Positions 16,553 to 24,642 of a stretch of DNA of 64,000 nucleotides are shown one piece after another. Numbering within the stretch: the stretch's first letter is position 1; every line of letters starts with the position of its first letter. The DNA is from QHXM01 sp032160165. GTDB taxonomy: Bacteria > Acidobacteriota > Blastocatellia > Pyrinomonadales > Pyrinomonadaceae. The stretch is taken from positions 33,304 through 97,303 of the forward strand of contig JAVHWA010000112.1 of NCBI GenBank assembly GCA_032160165.1. Direction: 5' to 3'. A model generated the notes under the pieces. The model did not search any database, was not told where the DNA came from, and saw only the letters and a list, made by a program, of their open reading frames with translations. A program made the translations under genes and the position numbers.

Positions 16553-17059
16553 ATGAGAGATAAAGCGCAACAGATCGTACCTTGTGCCCGCAAAGCTAGA
16601 CTGGTCGTCCAGGAATTGCCGGACGAAGTGCTGGTCTATGACCTGGATCGTCACAAGGCGCACTGTCTCAACAAAGCGTCGGCCCTTGTTTGGAAGCACT
16701 GCGACGGAAAGTCTACTGTGGGCCAGCTTAGAGCCCTGCTTGAAGAGGCCCTCGGGACAGCGACTGACGATGATGTCGTCTGGCTGGCGCTGGGCCAACT
16801 GCGGCGATTTCATCTACTGGAAGAGGAGAGCAAGGGATTTGGAATGATGAAGGTCACGCGCCGCGATTTGGTAAGCAAATACTTACCCGCCGCTCTGGCT
16901 CTACCGCTTATTCTCTCAATTCCCTCTCCCGCCGCGGCCCAGGCAGCCAGCTGTCGCCCGCCTGGAAGCGCATGCACGGCTAACGCACAGTGCTGCGGTC
17001 CGGGCGGTGTGGGTGTTGGCTTTTGCAGCGCGGGGGTTTGCTTTACGAACCCCCCCTAA
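16553..17059 (+). CDS. PqqD-domain protein fused to a Tat-type signal and a six-Cys knottin-like peptide
   Basis: 168 aa from ATG 16553 (GAAGGGA eight bases upstream). Residues 5-92 form a PqqD-like RiPP recognition domain (LVVQELPDEVLVYDLDRHKAHCLN, ending LGQLRRFHLLEEE). Residues 98-130 look like a twin-arginine signal: TRRDLVSK, a hydrophobic stretch, then AAAQA. The last 37 residues hold six Cys at 134, 141, 147, 148, 158 and 163, spaced C-x6-C-x5-CC-x9-C-x4-C, the inhibitor cystine knot order. ATGs at 16844 and 16847 have their own AAGGGA and could produce the secreted peptide alone (71 aa). A nucleotidyltransferase typical of RiPP clusters follows after 13 bases. No radical SAM or cyclase gene is next to it. 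PqqD and cysteine pattern are seen; the function is inferred. Confidence 0.8.
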   Translation: MRDKAQQIVPCARKARLVVQELPDEVLVYDLDRHKAHCLNKASALVWKHCDGKSTVGQLRALLEEALGTATDDDVVWLALGQLRRFHLLEEESKGFGMMKVTRRDLVSKYLPAALALPLILSIPSPAAAQAASCRPPGSACTANAQCCGPGGVGVGFCSAGVCFTNPP

Positions 17060-17072
17060 GAAGTTCGATTCG

Positions 17073-18140
17073 ATGCTCAAAAGTCGTGCAGAGTTATCCG
17101 GTCAGATGGTTGGACTGACGCTGGCAGGTTGCTGGCGTCGTTTGCCACCGCCGTCAGATCTCAATTCTGTCGGACTGGAAGAGATCGTTCCGCTACTTCA
17201 AATCTCCGGGGCAGCCGCCCTCGGCTGGTGGCGACTGAGCCATTCCAACCTTGCCCACTCCACTTCAGCAGAGACCCTTCGCGGCACTTATAGGCTGAAT
17301 ACGCTCCAGGCAAAGATCACTCAAAACGCGATCTGCGAAGTCGTAGATCATCTTCGCTCTGTCGGAATTGAGCCGATACTGGTCAAGGGTTGGGCGGCGG
17401 CGCGGCTTTATCCCGACCAAGGTCTGCGTCCTTATGGAGACATCGATCTCTGCGTAAGACCTGACGAGTTCGAAAGTGCAGGAAAGGCGCTCGAGGATCT
17501 GGGTGATCGACGCTATGACGTCGACCTGCATTGTGGCTTCGAGAGTTTGGGCGGGGGCGATGTTGATGAGGTCCACGCGCGCTCACGAATAGCGGACCTC
17601 GGGAACACAAAGGTTCGGCTGCCTTGTGCTGAAGACCATCTACGCATTCTCTGCATGCACTTTCTGCGCGAAGGCGGATGGCGTCCGCTCTGGCTATGCG
17701 ATATCGCAGCCGCTGTCGAGGCTCTGCCGGAAGAGTTTGATTGGAGCTATTGCCTGGGGAACAATCGGAGTCGGTCTGATGCGATAATCTGTTCGATCGC
17801 GGTCGCTCACCAACTACTCGGTGCAGACATAGACCAAACACCGGCTGCCAGGAAGACCAGAGATCTTCCTCGCTGGCTGGTTCCGGCGATCCTAAAGGAG
17901 TGGGGGTCTCCACAACCCTCGATGTCAGGAAGGCATCGCGCTCCCATCGCCAGTTATATTCGTTATCCGTACAAAATCCTTCGAGGTCTCCGCGATCGCT
18001 GGCCCAATCCCATAGAGGCCACGGTGGGAATGCGGGGGCCATTCAACGACTTTCCAAGATTGCCTTTCCAGATTGGAAGCTGTCTCGCGCGGGCCGCGAC
18101 GTTTGCGACTCGCTTCAAGCAGACGCGGCGTGAACACTAG
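17073..18140 (+). CDS. nucleotidyltransferase family protein (NTP_transf_5-like)
   Basis: 355 aa. The central motifs ILVKGWAAARLY (102-113) and RPYGDIDLCV (119-128) are those of the uncharacterised nucleotidyltransferase group that often accompanies PqqD proteins and lasso or other RiPP genes. The two Asp of GDIDLCV would bind metal. The C-terminal half has the family's helical part, HLRILCMHFLREGGWRPLWLCD. ATG 17073 lies 13 bases after the PqqD gene; GTG 17007 would overlap that gene by 53 bases and is less likely. Probably translated together with the upstream gene and acting on its product, but the substrate is unknown. Confidence 0.78.
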   Translation: MLKSRAELSGQMVGLTLAGCWRRLPPPSDLNSVGLEEIVPLLQISGAAALGWWRLSHSNLAHSTSAETLRGTYRLNTLQAKITQNAICEVVDHLRSVGIEPILVKGWAAARLYPDQGLRPYGDIDLCVRPDEFESAGKALEDLGDRRYDVDLHCGFESLGGGDVDEVHARSRIADLGNTKVRLPCAEDHLRILCMHFLREGGWRPLWLCDIAAAVEALPEEFDWSYCLGNNRSRSDAIICSIAVAHQLLGADIDQTPAARKTRDLPRWLVPAILKEWGSPQPSMSGRHRAPIASYIRYPYKILRGLRDRWPNPIEATVGMRGPFNDFPRLPFQIGSCLARAATFATRFKQTRREH

Positions 18141-18204
18141 CTGAACAGGCTGACTCTCCCGCCAATGTGCCGGCCAGCATTTCAAAATGAAAAACTATTT
18201 CTCG

Positions 18205-18234
18205 TTGACAAGCTCAAGCTACTGGGCTTATGGT
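18205..18234 (+). promoter_or_regulatory. sigma70-type promoter candidate
   Basis: TTGACA (18205-18210) and TATGGT (18229-18234) with an 18-base spacer, about 155 bases before the lipoprotein gene. No other signal is seen in the 253-base gap 18141-18393. Confidence 0.4.
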
Positions 18235-18393
18235 GCACTCGCTGCACATGCTACGCGGACGAGCCCGCACACTCGTCGATAATGTTCCGCTGCCGAACCG
18301 AGCAAACTCTTTTCACCCTTGCTCATCCTCGCGGGCGATTTGCTGACACCAACACGAATCGATACGCGATCTCCTGCATAAAGGCGGTCTCTC

Positions 18394-19410
18394 ATGCGAA
18401 AAACAGTAGCCTTCTTTGTTCTAGTAGTGGTCCTTGCGTTTTCGAATGGCTGCGATAGCGGCCCCCCGACGAATACGACGAATACCTCGGCGACGCCGGA
18501 AATGACTCCGGCGAAGACCAATGTGGGAAAGAATATCGATGAAATTAATAACCAGTTGCCGACAGCAAAGATCGACTACAACGCACCGGACACTATGAAT
18601 CTGGAGGAGACCACCACCATACAACTAGTGCTCGAGCCTCGCGGGGTTACCGAAGAAGCGAGAAAACAGATCGAGCGGGTGCCTGGGAAAAGGGTAACTC
18701 AGGAGAACGTCAAGACCACCGAGGAGATGGAGGCCCAACTTACGGCCGCCGATCCGTCGGCGTTTACCATCACTGAGATCACTCTCGTGCGACAGCAGAT
18801 CCCTCAGAATGAGCCCACCCAATGGCGGTGGAAGGTGACTCCATTGAAATCGGGCAAACAGACGCTGACGTTGGTGCTGAATGTAATCTATGAGAATCAC
18901 GGCAAAGAGCAGAAGCGAACACTCCCCACCTATGAGAAAACGATCGATGTAAGCGTAGGTATTAGAAACCGAGTGACCAGCGTTGTCACCACGGCATGGG
19001 ACTGGATATGGAAAGCAATGCTGATACCAGCCCTCGCCGCGCTGTGGTTGCTGATTCGGCGTTATTTCACTAAACGGAGCCGATTGAAAGGGAGACCGTC
19101 CGAGGCACGGGCGAAGGCCATAATCGAGGAACATCTCAGCTCCGAGTATAAGAAAGACCCTTCGACCAAGCTGGCCTTCGAGTACGGCAGCTTTAACTTC
19201 GGCACGCCAACCGAGAGCCATTTTCCAAAGGATGATCCTAATAGTGGTCGGACGGTCTATCCCGTGAGAGCTCTTGTCTCAATCACAGTAACTCGAACCC
19301 TGGATGGCGAGGAGAGTGTTGAAAAGATTGAGCGCGGCAAAGGCAAAGAAACGTTCTACCTTTACAAAGACGATTTCAATCAATGGGGTTTGGATATCAA
19401 GGGCAATTAG
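18394..19410 (+). CDS. lipoprotein with an internal membrane segment, unknown function
   Basis: 338 aa, not recognised as a named family. Signal peptide with lipobox FSNGC (Cys20), a Thr/Asn/Pro-rich linker to about 45, and a predicted periplasmic beta-rich domain with an acidic helical insert (about 60-190). A membrane span follows at 203-221 (KAMLIPALAALWLLIRRYF, flanked by Trp and Arg), then a 115-residue C-terminal domain that would be cytoplasmic. A lipid anchor plus one membrane span is an unusual topology; it could couple an envelope signal to the cytoplasm. Weak Shine-Dalgarno (AAAGGCGG) before ATG 18394. Confidence 0.72.
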   Translation: MRKTVAFFVLVVVLAFSNGCDSGPPTNTTNTSATPEMTPAKTNVGKNIDEINNQLPTAKIDYNAPDTMNLEETTTIQLVLEPRGVTEEARKQIERVPGKRVTQENVKTTEEMEAQLTAADPSAFTITEITLVRQQIPQNEPTQWRWKVTPLKSGKQTLTLVLNVIYENHGKEQKRTLPTYEKTIDVSVGIRNRVTSVVTTAWDWIWKAMLIPALAALWLLIRRYFTKRSRLKGRPSEARAKAIIEEHLSSEYKKDPSTKLAFEYGSFNFGTPTESHFPKDDPNSGRTVYPVRALVSITVTRTLDGEESVEKIERGKGKETFYLYKDDFNQWGLDIKGN

Positions 19411-19641
19411 CAGCAGCCGGTAATGATCCGGGAGTGGCCTTGCTTCTTCCTGCTCGGGATGGAACGGGTATGGGAGAGAGGTTCGTCACTCGCCTAAAGA
19501 TTCGTGGCTTGGCAGCCAAAGACACAACGCGGGCATTAGCAGCACCTGAAGGCGGCGGCCGCTTGCTCACGAAAGTGGGATGGCGACTCCTCACTGATTG
19601 CGCGACGATCCGACGATAATATCTTGCTTCACTAAGGAGGT

Positions 19642-20508
19642 ATGATGAGCGTTGACCCTGGCTCGGCCCATTTCGCGGCGACCAATGCAGCGTCGCGCAT
19701 CTCGCGGCGCCGAAGTCTCCATTCATCGGCAAGGACAGTTCTCTTTTCTTTCGCCGCCGCGTTTTTCGCGGTCCTGCTAACCAAGGGACAAACCGCTTTC
19801 TCTCAGGACGGTAAGAAAATTTATGTGCGTACTGGACAGGAGGCGATCGTGACAGGGTCTATCCACCTCGAAGGCGAAGCACCCAGGCCACTCAGAATAG
19901 ACGTAAGCATGGACGCCGACTGTTCGAGAATCAACCCCGACCCGCTGGTTGATTGGGTTATTCTCTCCGACGGGAAGCTTGCCAATGTCTTTGTTTACGT
20001 AAAGCAAGGGACGGCGCTTGATGAGTATGACTTCGAAAGCCCCACTGCGCCGGTATTACTTCGGCACGAAAAGTGTTTCTTCGCGCCACACGTTCTGGGG
20101 ATTCAAACGCAGCAGACCTTACGAATAATCAATAGCGACCCGGCCCTGCATAATACGCATGCATTGCCAAGGCGCGGCGGCAATCCGGAATGGAACGAGA
20201 TCCAGCGTCCTGGGGATCCGCCGATCACTAAGAGGTTTACGCAGCCGGAGATGTTTATCCCGATCAAGGACAATCAGCATCCATGGGAAAAGGCATACGT
20301 CGGAGTATTTGCTCACCCGTTCTTCGCAATCAGCGGAAGAGATGGGTCGTTCCGGATAGAGGGCTTGCCGCCGGGCGATTACACAATAGTCGCCTGGCAT
20401 GAGAAGTTCGGAGAGAGAACGGCTCGTATAACGATTGCTCCCTATGAGACGAAGACGCTGGATTTTACGTTCGAGAGCAAAGACGATCCCAATTACTCGC
20501 CCAGGTAG
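19642..20508 (+). CDS. exported protein with cupredoxin-like and carboxypeptidase-regulatory-like regions
   Basis: 288 aa. An Arg-rich N-terminus (RISRRRSLH) precedes a hydrophobic segment (about 33-50), so it is exported or anchored. The middle contains CFFAPHVLGI, IINSDPALHNTHALP and a late AHPFF, with Cys/His placement resembling blue-copper-type domains. The C-terminus is a carboxypeptidase regulatory-like beta sandwich (GRDGSFRIEGLPPGDYTIVA). ATGs at 19642 and 19645 follow AAGGAGG closely and either could start. Its 3' end overlaps convergent livF by 16 bases. Copper binding is a guess. Confidence 0.75.
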   Translation: MMSVDPGSAHFAATNAASRISRRRSLHSSARTVLFSFAAAFFAVLLTKGQTAFSQDGKKIYVRTGQEAIVTGSIHLEGEAPRPLRIDVSMDADCSRINPDPLVDWVILSDGKLANVFVYVKQGTALDEYDFESPTAPVLLRHEKCFFAPHVLGIQTQQTLRIINSDPALHNTHALPRRGGNPEWNEIQRPGDPPITKRFTQPEMFIPIKDNQHPWEKAYVGVFAHPFFAISGRDGSFRIEGLPPGDYTIVAWHEKFGERTARITIAPYETKTLDFTFESKDDPNYSPR

Positions 20509-21212
20509 GCTTCCTTGATGCGCGGGTCGGCGGCGAGTTCTGAAGACGGGCCTTCCATTACGATCTGTCCGGTTTCAAGCACATACGCTCGATCGGAATG
20601 TTTGAGAGCGGCGTGAGCGTTTTGTTCGACAAGCAGGATGGTCGTGCCTTTGCCTCTGATCTCTTCGATGGCCTCGAATATCGTATGCACGACGAGGGGC
20701 GCGAGACCGAGCGACGGCTCGTCCAAAAGCAGCAGTCGGGGTCGCGACATCAAAGCGCGGCTCATAGCCAGCATTTGCTGTTCGCCACCTGAGAGTGTCC
20801 CTGCCTTCTGCGAATGGCGCTCCTTCAACCGAGGAAACATCTTGAAGGCATGCTCTACGTCTTCGGCGATTTCCGCTTTATTCTTCCGCAGATAAGCGCC
20901 CATCAACAGGTTCTCGCGTACCGACAAGTTTGCAAAGACGCCGCGCCCTTCCGGAGACATAGAGATTCCGCGCGCGACAAGCTTGTGCGTCGGCATGGCA
21001 CTGATCTCCTCGCCTTCGAATAATATGCGACCCTCGCGCGGCTCGAGCAGGCCGGTTATGGTGCGCAACGTAGTCGTCTTGCCCGCGCCGTTGGCCCCGA
21101 TTAGCGTGACGACTTCACCTCGCTCGACGTGCATGGAGACGCCCGTCAGCGCCTCGATCGCGCCGTAGTTCACTGAGATGTTGTCGATGGTCAGCATAGA
21201 AGATTTGTTCAT
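20493..21212 (-). CDS. livF: branched-chain amino acid ABC transporter ATP-binding protein LivF
   Basis: Cytoplasmic ATPase of the Liv importer. 239 aa: Walker A GANGAGKTT (39-47), signature LSGGEQQ (140-146), Walker B LLLDEPSLGL, and the family ending PRIKEAYLGE. ATG 21212 lies inside an 8-bp tandem repeat (CAATGACC units); the in-frame ATG at 21197 is an alternative, and neither has a clear Shine-Dalgarno. Last gene of livM-livG-livF on -, tail to tail with the + gene that it overlaps by 16 bases. Confidence 0.94.
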   Translation of the reverse strand: MNKSSMLTIDNISVNYGAIEALTGVSMHVERGEVVTLIGANGAGKTTTLRTITGLLEPREGRILFEGEEISAMPTHKLVARGISMSPEGRGVFANLSVRENLLMGAYLRKNKAEIAEDVEHAFKMFPRLKERHSQKAGTLSGGEQQMLAMSRALMSRPRLLLLDEPSLGLAPLVVHTIFEAIEEIRGKGTTILLVEQNAHAALKHSDRAYVLETGQIVMEGPSSELAADPRIKEAYLGE

Positions 21213-21306
21213 TGGGTCATTGCGTCATTAGAAGAATTGTCGAGCGACCTATTGATCAAATGAATCGATGAATCAATGACTCAATGACCCAATGACCCAA
21301 TGATTA
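21207..21306. repeat. 8-bp-unit hairpin (CAATGACC-type) joining livG and livF
   Basis: Left arm 21207-21231 (CATTGGGTCATTGCGTCATT), right arm 21258-21306 (units CAATGACT, CAATGACC, CAATGACC, CAATGATT). The livG stop (21304-21306) and the livF start (21210-21212) are both made of repeat bases. Confidence 0.83.
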
Positions 21307-22167
21307 ATCTCCCAGGTACGCCTCAATCACCTTCGGATCGTTTCTGATTTGCTCGGGAAGCCCCAGAGCAATCGACTTACCGTAATCGACTACTTGAATT
21401 CGTTCGCACACGCCCATAACAACCTTCATATTGTGCTCGACCAGCAGGATTGTCAGTTTGAATCGGTCGCGTATCTGACGAATCAGGCCCATCAGATCTT
21501 CCTGCTCCGCCGGGTTCATGCCCGCTGCCGGCTCGTCCAGCAACAGCAGCTTCGGACGAGTGGCCAGCGCCCGGACGATCTCCAGTCTCCTTTGATTACC
21601 ATAGGGTAAACTGGTCCCGCCCTCTTGCCGCAGTCGTTCGAGGCCAAAGATCTCCAACAATTCCAAACAAAACTTGGTTTGCTCGCGTTCGTCGCGAGAA
21701 AAACGGGGCGTGCGAAAGATCGCATCCATTAGACCTTGCCGAGAGTGGATATGACACGCGGTCAAAACGTTTTCCAGAACAGTCATACCGGGAAAGAGTC
21801 TTATGTTCTGGAAAGTGCGGGATATTCCGCGGCGAGCTATCTGATGCGGACGCAGTCCGTCAATCCTCTTGCCCTCAAAGTAGATCTCGCCTTCGGTCGG
21901 CTCATAGACCCCCGTCAGCAGGTTGAATATCGTAGTCTTCCCTGCTCCATTGGGACCGATGAGGCCGTAAATCTCTCCCTGATGGACTTCCATCTCCAGA
22001 GAGTTGACCGCAACCAGACCTCCGAACCGTATGGTGCATTTAGTTGTGCGCAGGGTCACGCCGCTGGGGTCGACGGTTTTGTGCGAACGAACTGTGTGCG
22101 CTGCCTCGGTTATGATCGACTCAGCCGGGGTCGCCACGCCTGGATTTTCTGCAGGTGTGTCGCTCAT
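21304..22167 (-). CDS. livG: branched-chain amino acid ABC transporter ATP-binding protein LivG
   Basis: Second ATPase of the importer. 287 aa; a 40-residue N-terminal extension precedes the ABC core. Walker A GPNGAGKTT (71-79), the LivG-specific loop SRTFQNIRLFPGMTVLENV, and the signature region SLPYGNQRRLEIVRAL, where LPYG replaces LSGG as usual for LivG. Walker B is LLLLDEPAAGMNP and the end is VIEAYLGD. It overlaps livM by the ATGA junction, so translation is probably coupled. Confidence 0.94.
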   Translation of the reverse strand: MSDTPAENPGVATPAESIITEAAHTVRSHKTVDPSGVTLRTTKCTIRFGGLVAVNSLEMEVHQGEIYGLIGPNGAGKTTIFNLLTGVYEPTEGEIYFEGKRIDGLRPHQIARRGISRTFQNIRLFPGMTVLENVLTACHIHSRQGLMDAIFRTPRFSRDEREQTKFCLELLEIFGLERLRQEGGTSLPYGNQRRLEIVRALATRPKLLLLDEPAAGMNPAEQEDLMGLIRQIRDRFKLTILLVEHNMKVVMGVCERIQVVDYGKSIALGLPEQIRNDPKVIEAYLGD

Positions 22168-23531
22168 CGGTTCTCCAAATCTTTCCCTGGGTCGGAGGTG
22201 GGGTCGTCGCGTTCCGCTATCGACACACCAGCGGTCGCTCCAGACGGCTCGTCGCCTTCCGGACGTCGCTGCGCGCGCTTAAGCCAACTGAAGCCAAACT
22301 CGCGCCCACCGAACACACCCTGGGGTCTAGTCAGCATCATTCCAATCAGAAGCGCTGAATAGATTACCAACCTGTAATTCGAGATGTCGCCGATTACTCG
22401 CTGCAGTTGAATATCCAGCGATAAGACGTTGATTAAGACAAGTCGCGCGATCACAAAAAGCAGCGCATAGGCGACCAATACGAAAGCGTAATATCCCAGT
22501 CCTGCGCGCAGGGCTTTAGGAAGACGATCGCGACCGACGACGCGTAGAAGTATTGCGACTATCGGGATTAGCGTAAGCAGCAGAACCACTTCGTAAGGAT
22601 TACTTCTCAGGTATTCAGGGAGGATGGTAATTACTACCGCGCCAAGTATTGAACCGGTGATCGAACCCATTCCTCCGAGTACAATCATTATGATGATCTC
22701 GAAGGATCGGACGAACGTGAAATCCGCCGGATGAGGCAAACGCCAGTGACCGTAAAGCGCGCCTGCGATTCCTGCGAAGGCCGCGCTTATTACGAAGGCG
22801 GTAACCTTGAAGCGAGTCGTGTTCACACCCATGGCCTGTGCCGCGAGTTCGTCTTCTCGGATAGAGATAAGGGCCCGTCCGGTATCAGATTTGACGATGT
22901 TGTAGATCACCACGATCGTGATAACTGCGAACGTACCTATCCACATAAAGTTCGTATAAGCCGGAATCGTTAGACGACCCATTGACGCATCAGGGCACGT
23001 AACGCCGGTAACTGAATCCACGCACCCGCGAAATCCTGTCGCCGCACCTACCTTGTTGATATTGGTAATGAGAATGCGAATGATCTCAGCGAATCCGAGC
23101 GTAGCGATCGCCAGGTAGTCTCCGCGCAGTCGCAGGGTTGGAATGCCGACGAGCAAACCGGCGATAGCCGCCGCCAACGCACCAGCGAGGATTACCAAAA
23201 CGAAGACAATGATAGCCGCGGCATTGGCGCCCATCATGCTGGCCAGTTTTTCTTCCAACCCCTGGGTGCAGTAGACGGTTAAGTAGGCAGAAGAGTAGGC
23301 TCCAACTGCCATGAAGCCGACATGGCCGATGGAAAACTGCCCGGTGAATCCGTTGATTAAGTTGAGCGAGACGGCGAGGATAATGTTGATTCCCGCCATC
23401 TTGATCAAATCAACTTTGTAATAGTCGATGCCTACGCCGAAAAGGCCTTGCTTACTCATCGCCATATTCAAGGCGAAGAGGGCCAGGCCAATCACAACCG
23501 CAACCACGAGTCGTTTAAGAAACTTTGGCAT
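22164..23531 (-). CDS. livM: branched-chain amino acid ABC transporter permease LivM
   Basis: Inner membrane permease. 455 aa, longer than the usual 300-420 because of extra membrane segments after the core and a hydrophilic tail (RAQRRPEGDEPSGAT). Family segments present: NLINGFTGQFSIGHVGFMAVGAY, LRGDYLAIATLGFAEIIR, and the cytoplasmic coupling region ISIREDELAAQAMGVN followed by VLGGMGSITGSILGA. ATPase coupling is through this EAA-like loop. Adjacent to livG (4-base overlap) and livH. Confidence 0.93.
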   Translation of the reverse strand: MPKFLKRLVVAVVIGLALFALNMAMSKQGLFGVGIDYYKVDLIKMAGINIILAVSLNLINGFTGQFSIGHVGFMAVGAYSSAYLTVYCTQGLEEKLASMMGANAAAIIVFVLVILAGALAAAIAGLLVGIPTLRLRGDYLAIATLGFAEIIRILITNINKVGAATGFRGCVDSVTGVTCPDASMGRLTIPAYTNFMWIGTFAVITIVVIYNIVKSDTGRALISIREDELAAQAMGVNTTRFKVTAFVISAAFAGIAGALYGHWRLPHPADFTFVRSFEIIIMIVLGGMGSITGSILGAVVITILPEYLRSNPYEVVLLLTLIPIVAILLRVVGRDRLPKALRAGLGYYAFVLVAYALLFVIARLVLINVLSLDIQLQRVIGDISNYRLVIYSALLIGMMLTRPQGVFGGREFGFSWLKRAQRRPEGDEPSGATAGVSIAERDDPTSDPGKDLENR

Positions 23532-23538
23532 CTACTTA

Positions 23539-23607
23539 AGTTTTGAGTTTTGAGTTCTAAGTTTTGAGTTAAGGACGAAAACTCAAAGCTCAAAACTCAA
23601 AACTCAT
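23539..23607. repeat. heptameric hairpin (TTTTGAG-type) between livH and livM
   Basis: Left arm 23539-23570 (AGTTTTGAGTTTTGAGTTCT), right arm 23578-23607 (AACTCAAAGCTCAAAACTC), separated by only seven bases; it can fold into an almost continuous stem of about 28 bp. Confidence 0.85.
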
Positions 23608-23615
23608 CACTGCGT

Positions 23616-24542
23616 TCAGACTTTCTCTTGCACGGTCGATCCCAGAAGCCCGGACGGCCGAAGCAACAAGACCAAAATCAAAATGGCGAAGGCTACGGCG
23701 TCGCGGTAGGTCGAAGCGATGCCGACGTTTGCTCCATATCCAACCACCATTGTCTCCGCAACCCCTATCAGCAAGCCGCCAAGCACTGCCCCCGGAATAT
23801 TGCCGATACCTCCGAGGACGGCAGCGACAAAGGCCTTGAGTCCTGTCGTGATTCCCATCAACGGATCGATCGTCGGACTGTACTGGGCTGTCAGAACTCC
23901 CGCCGCCGCAGCCAGCGCCGATCCCAACGCGAACGTGAAGGTAATAATCAAGTTGGTATTAATGCCCATCAGCTTCGCCGAGTTGAGATTGAACGAGACG
24001 GCTCGCATGGCCGTGCCGACTTTTGTCTTATAGATGATCCACTGCAGAAGCAGCATCAGCGCGATGGAAACAACAAAGATCAGGATCTGTGACTTGGAGA
24101 TGGCTGCGTTTCCGAAGAGTCGATAGGTATCATCCTGCAAGAGCTGAGGGAAGCCGCGGCCCTGTCCGCCATATCGAGCCACGAAGAGGTTTTCGATCAA
24201 CAACGAGACGCCGATGGCGGTGATCAGCGTCGTCATGCGCGAGTATTTTCGAACTGGGCGATAGGCGAACCGCTCCACCGCCATTCCTACCAGCGCGGCC
24301 ACGATCATCGCACCCACAAGCACAATAAGAAGACCGGCCCATGAGGGGCCGGCCAGACCTAGTTTTGCGGCGATGAAGTATGCCAGCCCGTAACCAGCGA
24401 ACGCGCCGACCATGTATATGTCGCCGTGTGCGAAGTTGATCAGGCGCAGTATGCCGTAAACCATCGTATATCCGAGGGCGATAAGCGCATAGATGGCTCC
24501 GACATTTAGACCGTTGATGAGCTGCTGGACGAAAGTATCCAT
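23616..24542 (-). CDS. livH: branched-chain amino acid ABC transporter permease LivH
   Basis: Inner membrane permease, 308 aa with about eight hydrophobic segments. Typical LivH sequence: LINGLNVGAIYALIALGYTMVYGILRLINF followed by AHGDIYMVGA, GVSLLIENLF, the loop RAVSFNLNSAKLMGINTNLI, and VLGGIGNIPGAVLGGL. First permease gene after the binding protein and separated from livM by a heptameric hairpin. The family assignment is firm; the true substrate could be another amino acid or small carboxylate. Confidence 0.93.
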   Translation of the reverse strand: MDTFVQQLINGLNVGAIYALIALGYTMVYGILRLINFAHGDIYMVGAFAGYGLAYFIAAKLGLAGPSWAGLLIVLVGAMIVAALVGMAVERFAYRPVRKYSRMTTLITAIGVSLLIENLFVARYGGQGRGFPQLLQDDTYRLFGNAAISKSQILIFVVSIALMLLLQWIIYKTKVGTAMRAVSFNLNSAKLMGINTNLIITFTFALGSALAAAAGVLTAQYSPTIDPLMGITTGLKAFVAAVLGGIGNIPGAVLGGLLIGVAETMVVGYGANVGIASTYRDAVAFAILILVLLLRPSGLLGSTVQEKV

Positions 24543-24584
24543 CTAATCTTTGACTTTAGATCTTGGATTCTAGATTTCAGACTA

Positions 24585-24618
24585 GACGAGACCCGATGCT
24601 TTACATCGTGGCCTCGTC
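24585..24618 (-). promoter_or_regulatory. stem-loop between the binding-protein gene and livH
   Basis: GACGAG and GATG on one side pair with CATC and CTCGTC on the other around a short loop; no T-tract follows on -. Its position after the binding-protein gene suits a stem that protects that mRNA or partly stops transcription before the permeases. Degenerate CTAGATT-type repeats fill 24543-24580. Confidence 0.5.
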
Positions 24619-24642
24619 ATCTTCCAGTCAACCGCATCGGAC

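Noticed and set aside
19383..19619. 78-codon open frame after the lipoprotein gene
   Set aside because: Overlaps the end of that gene in another frame, no ribosome site, no protein-like composition.
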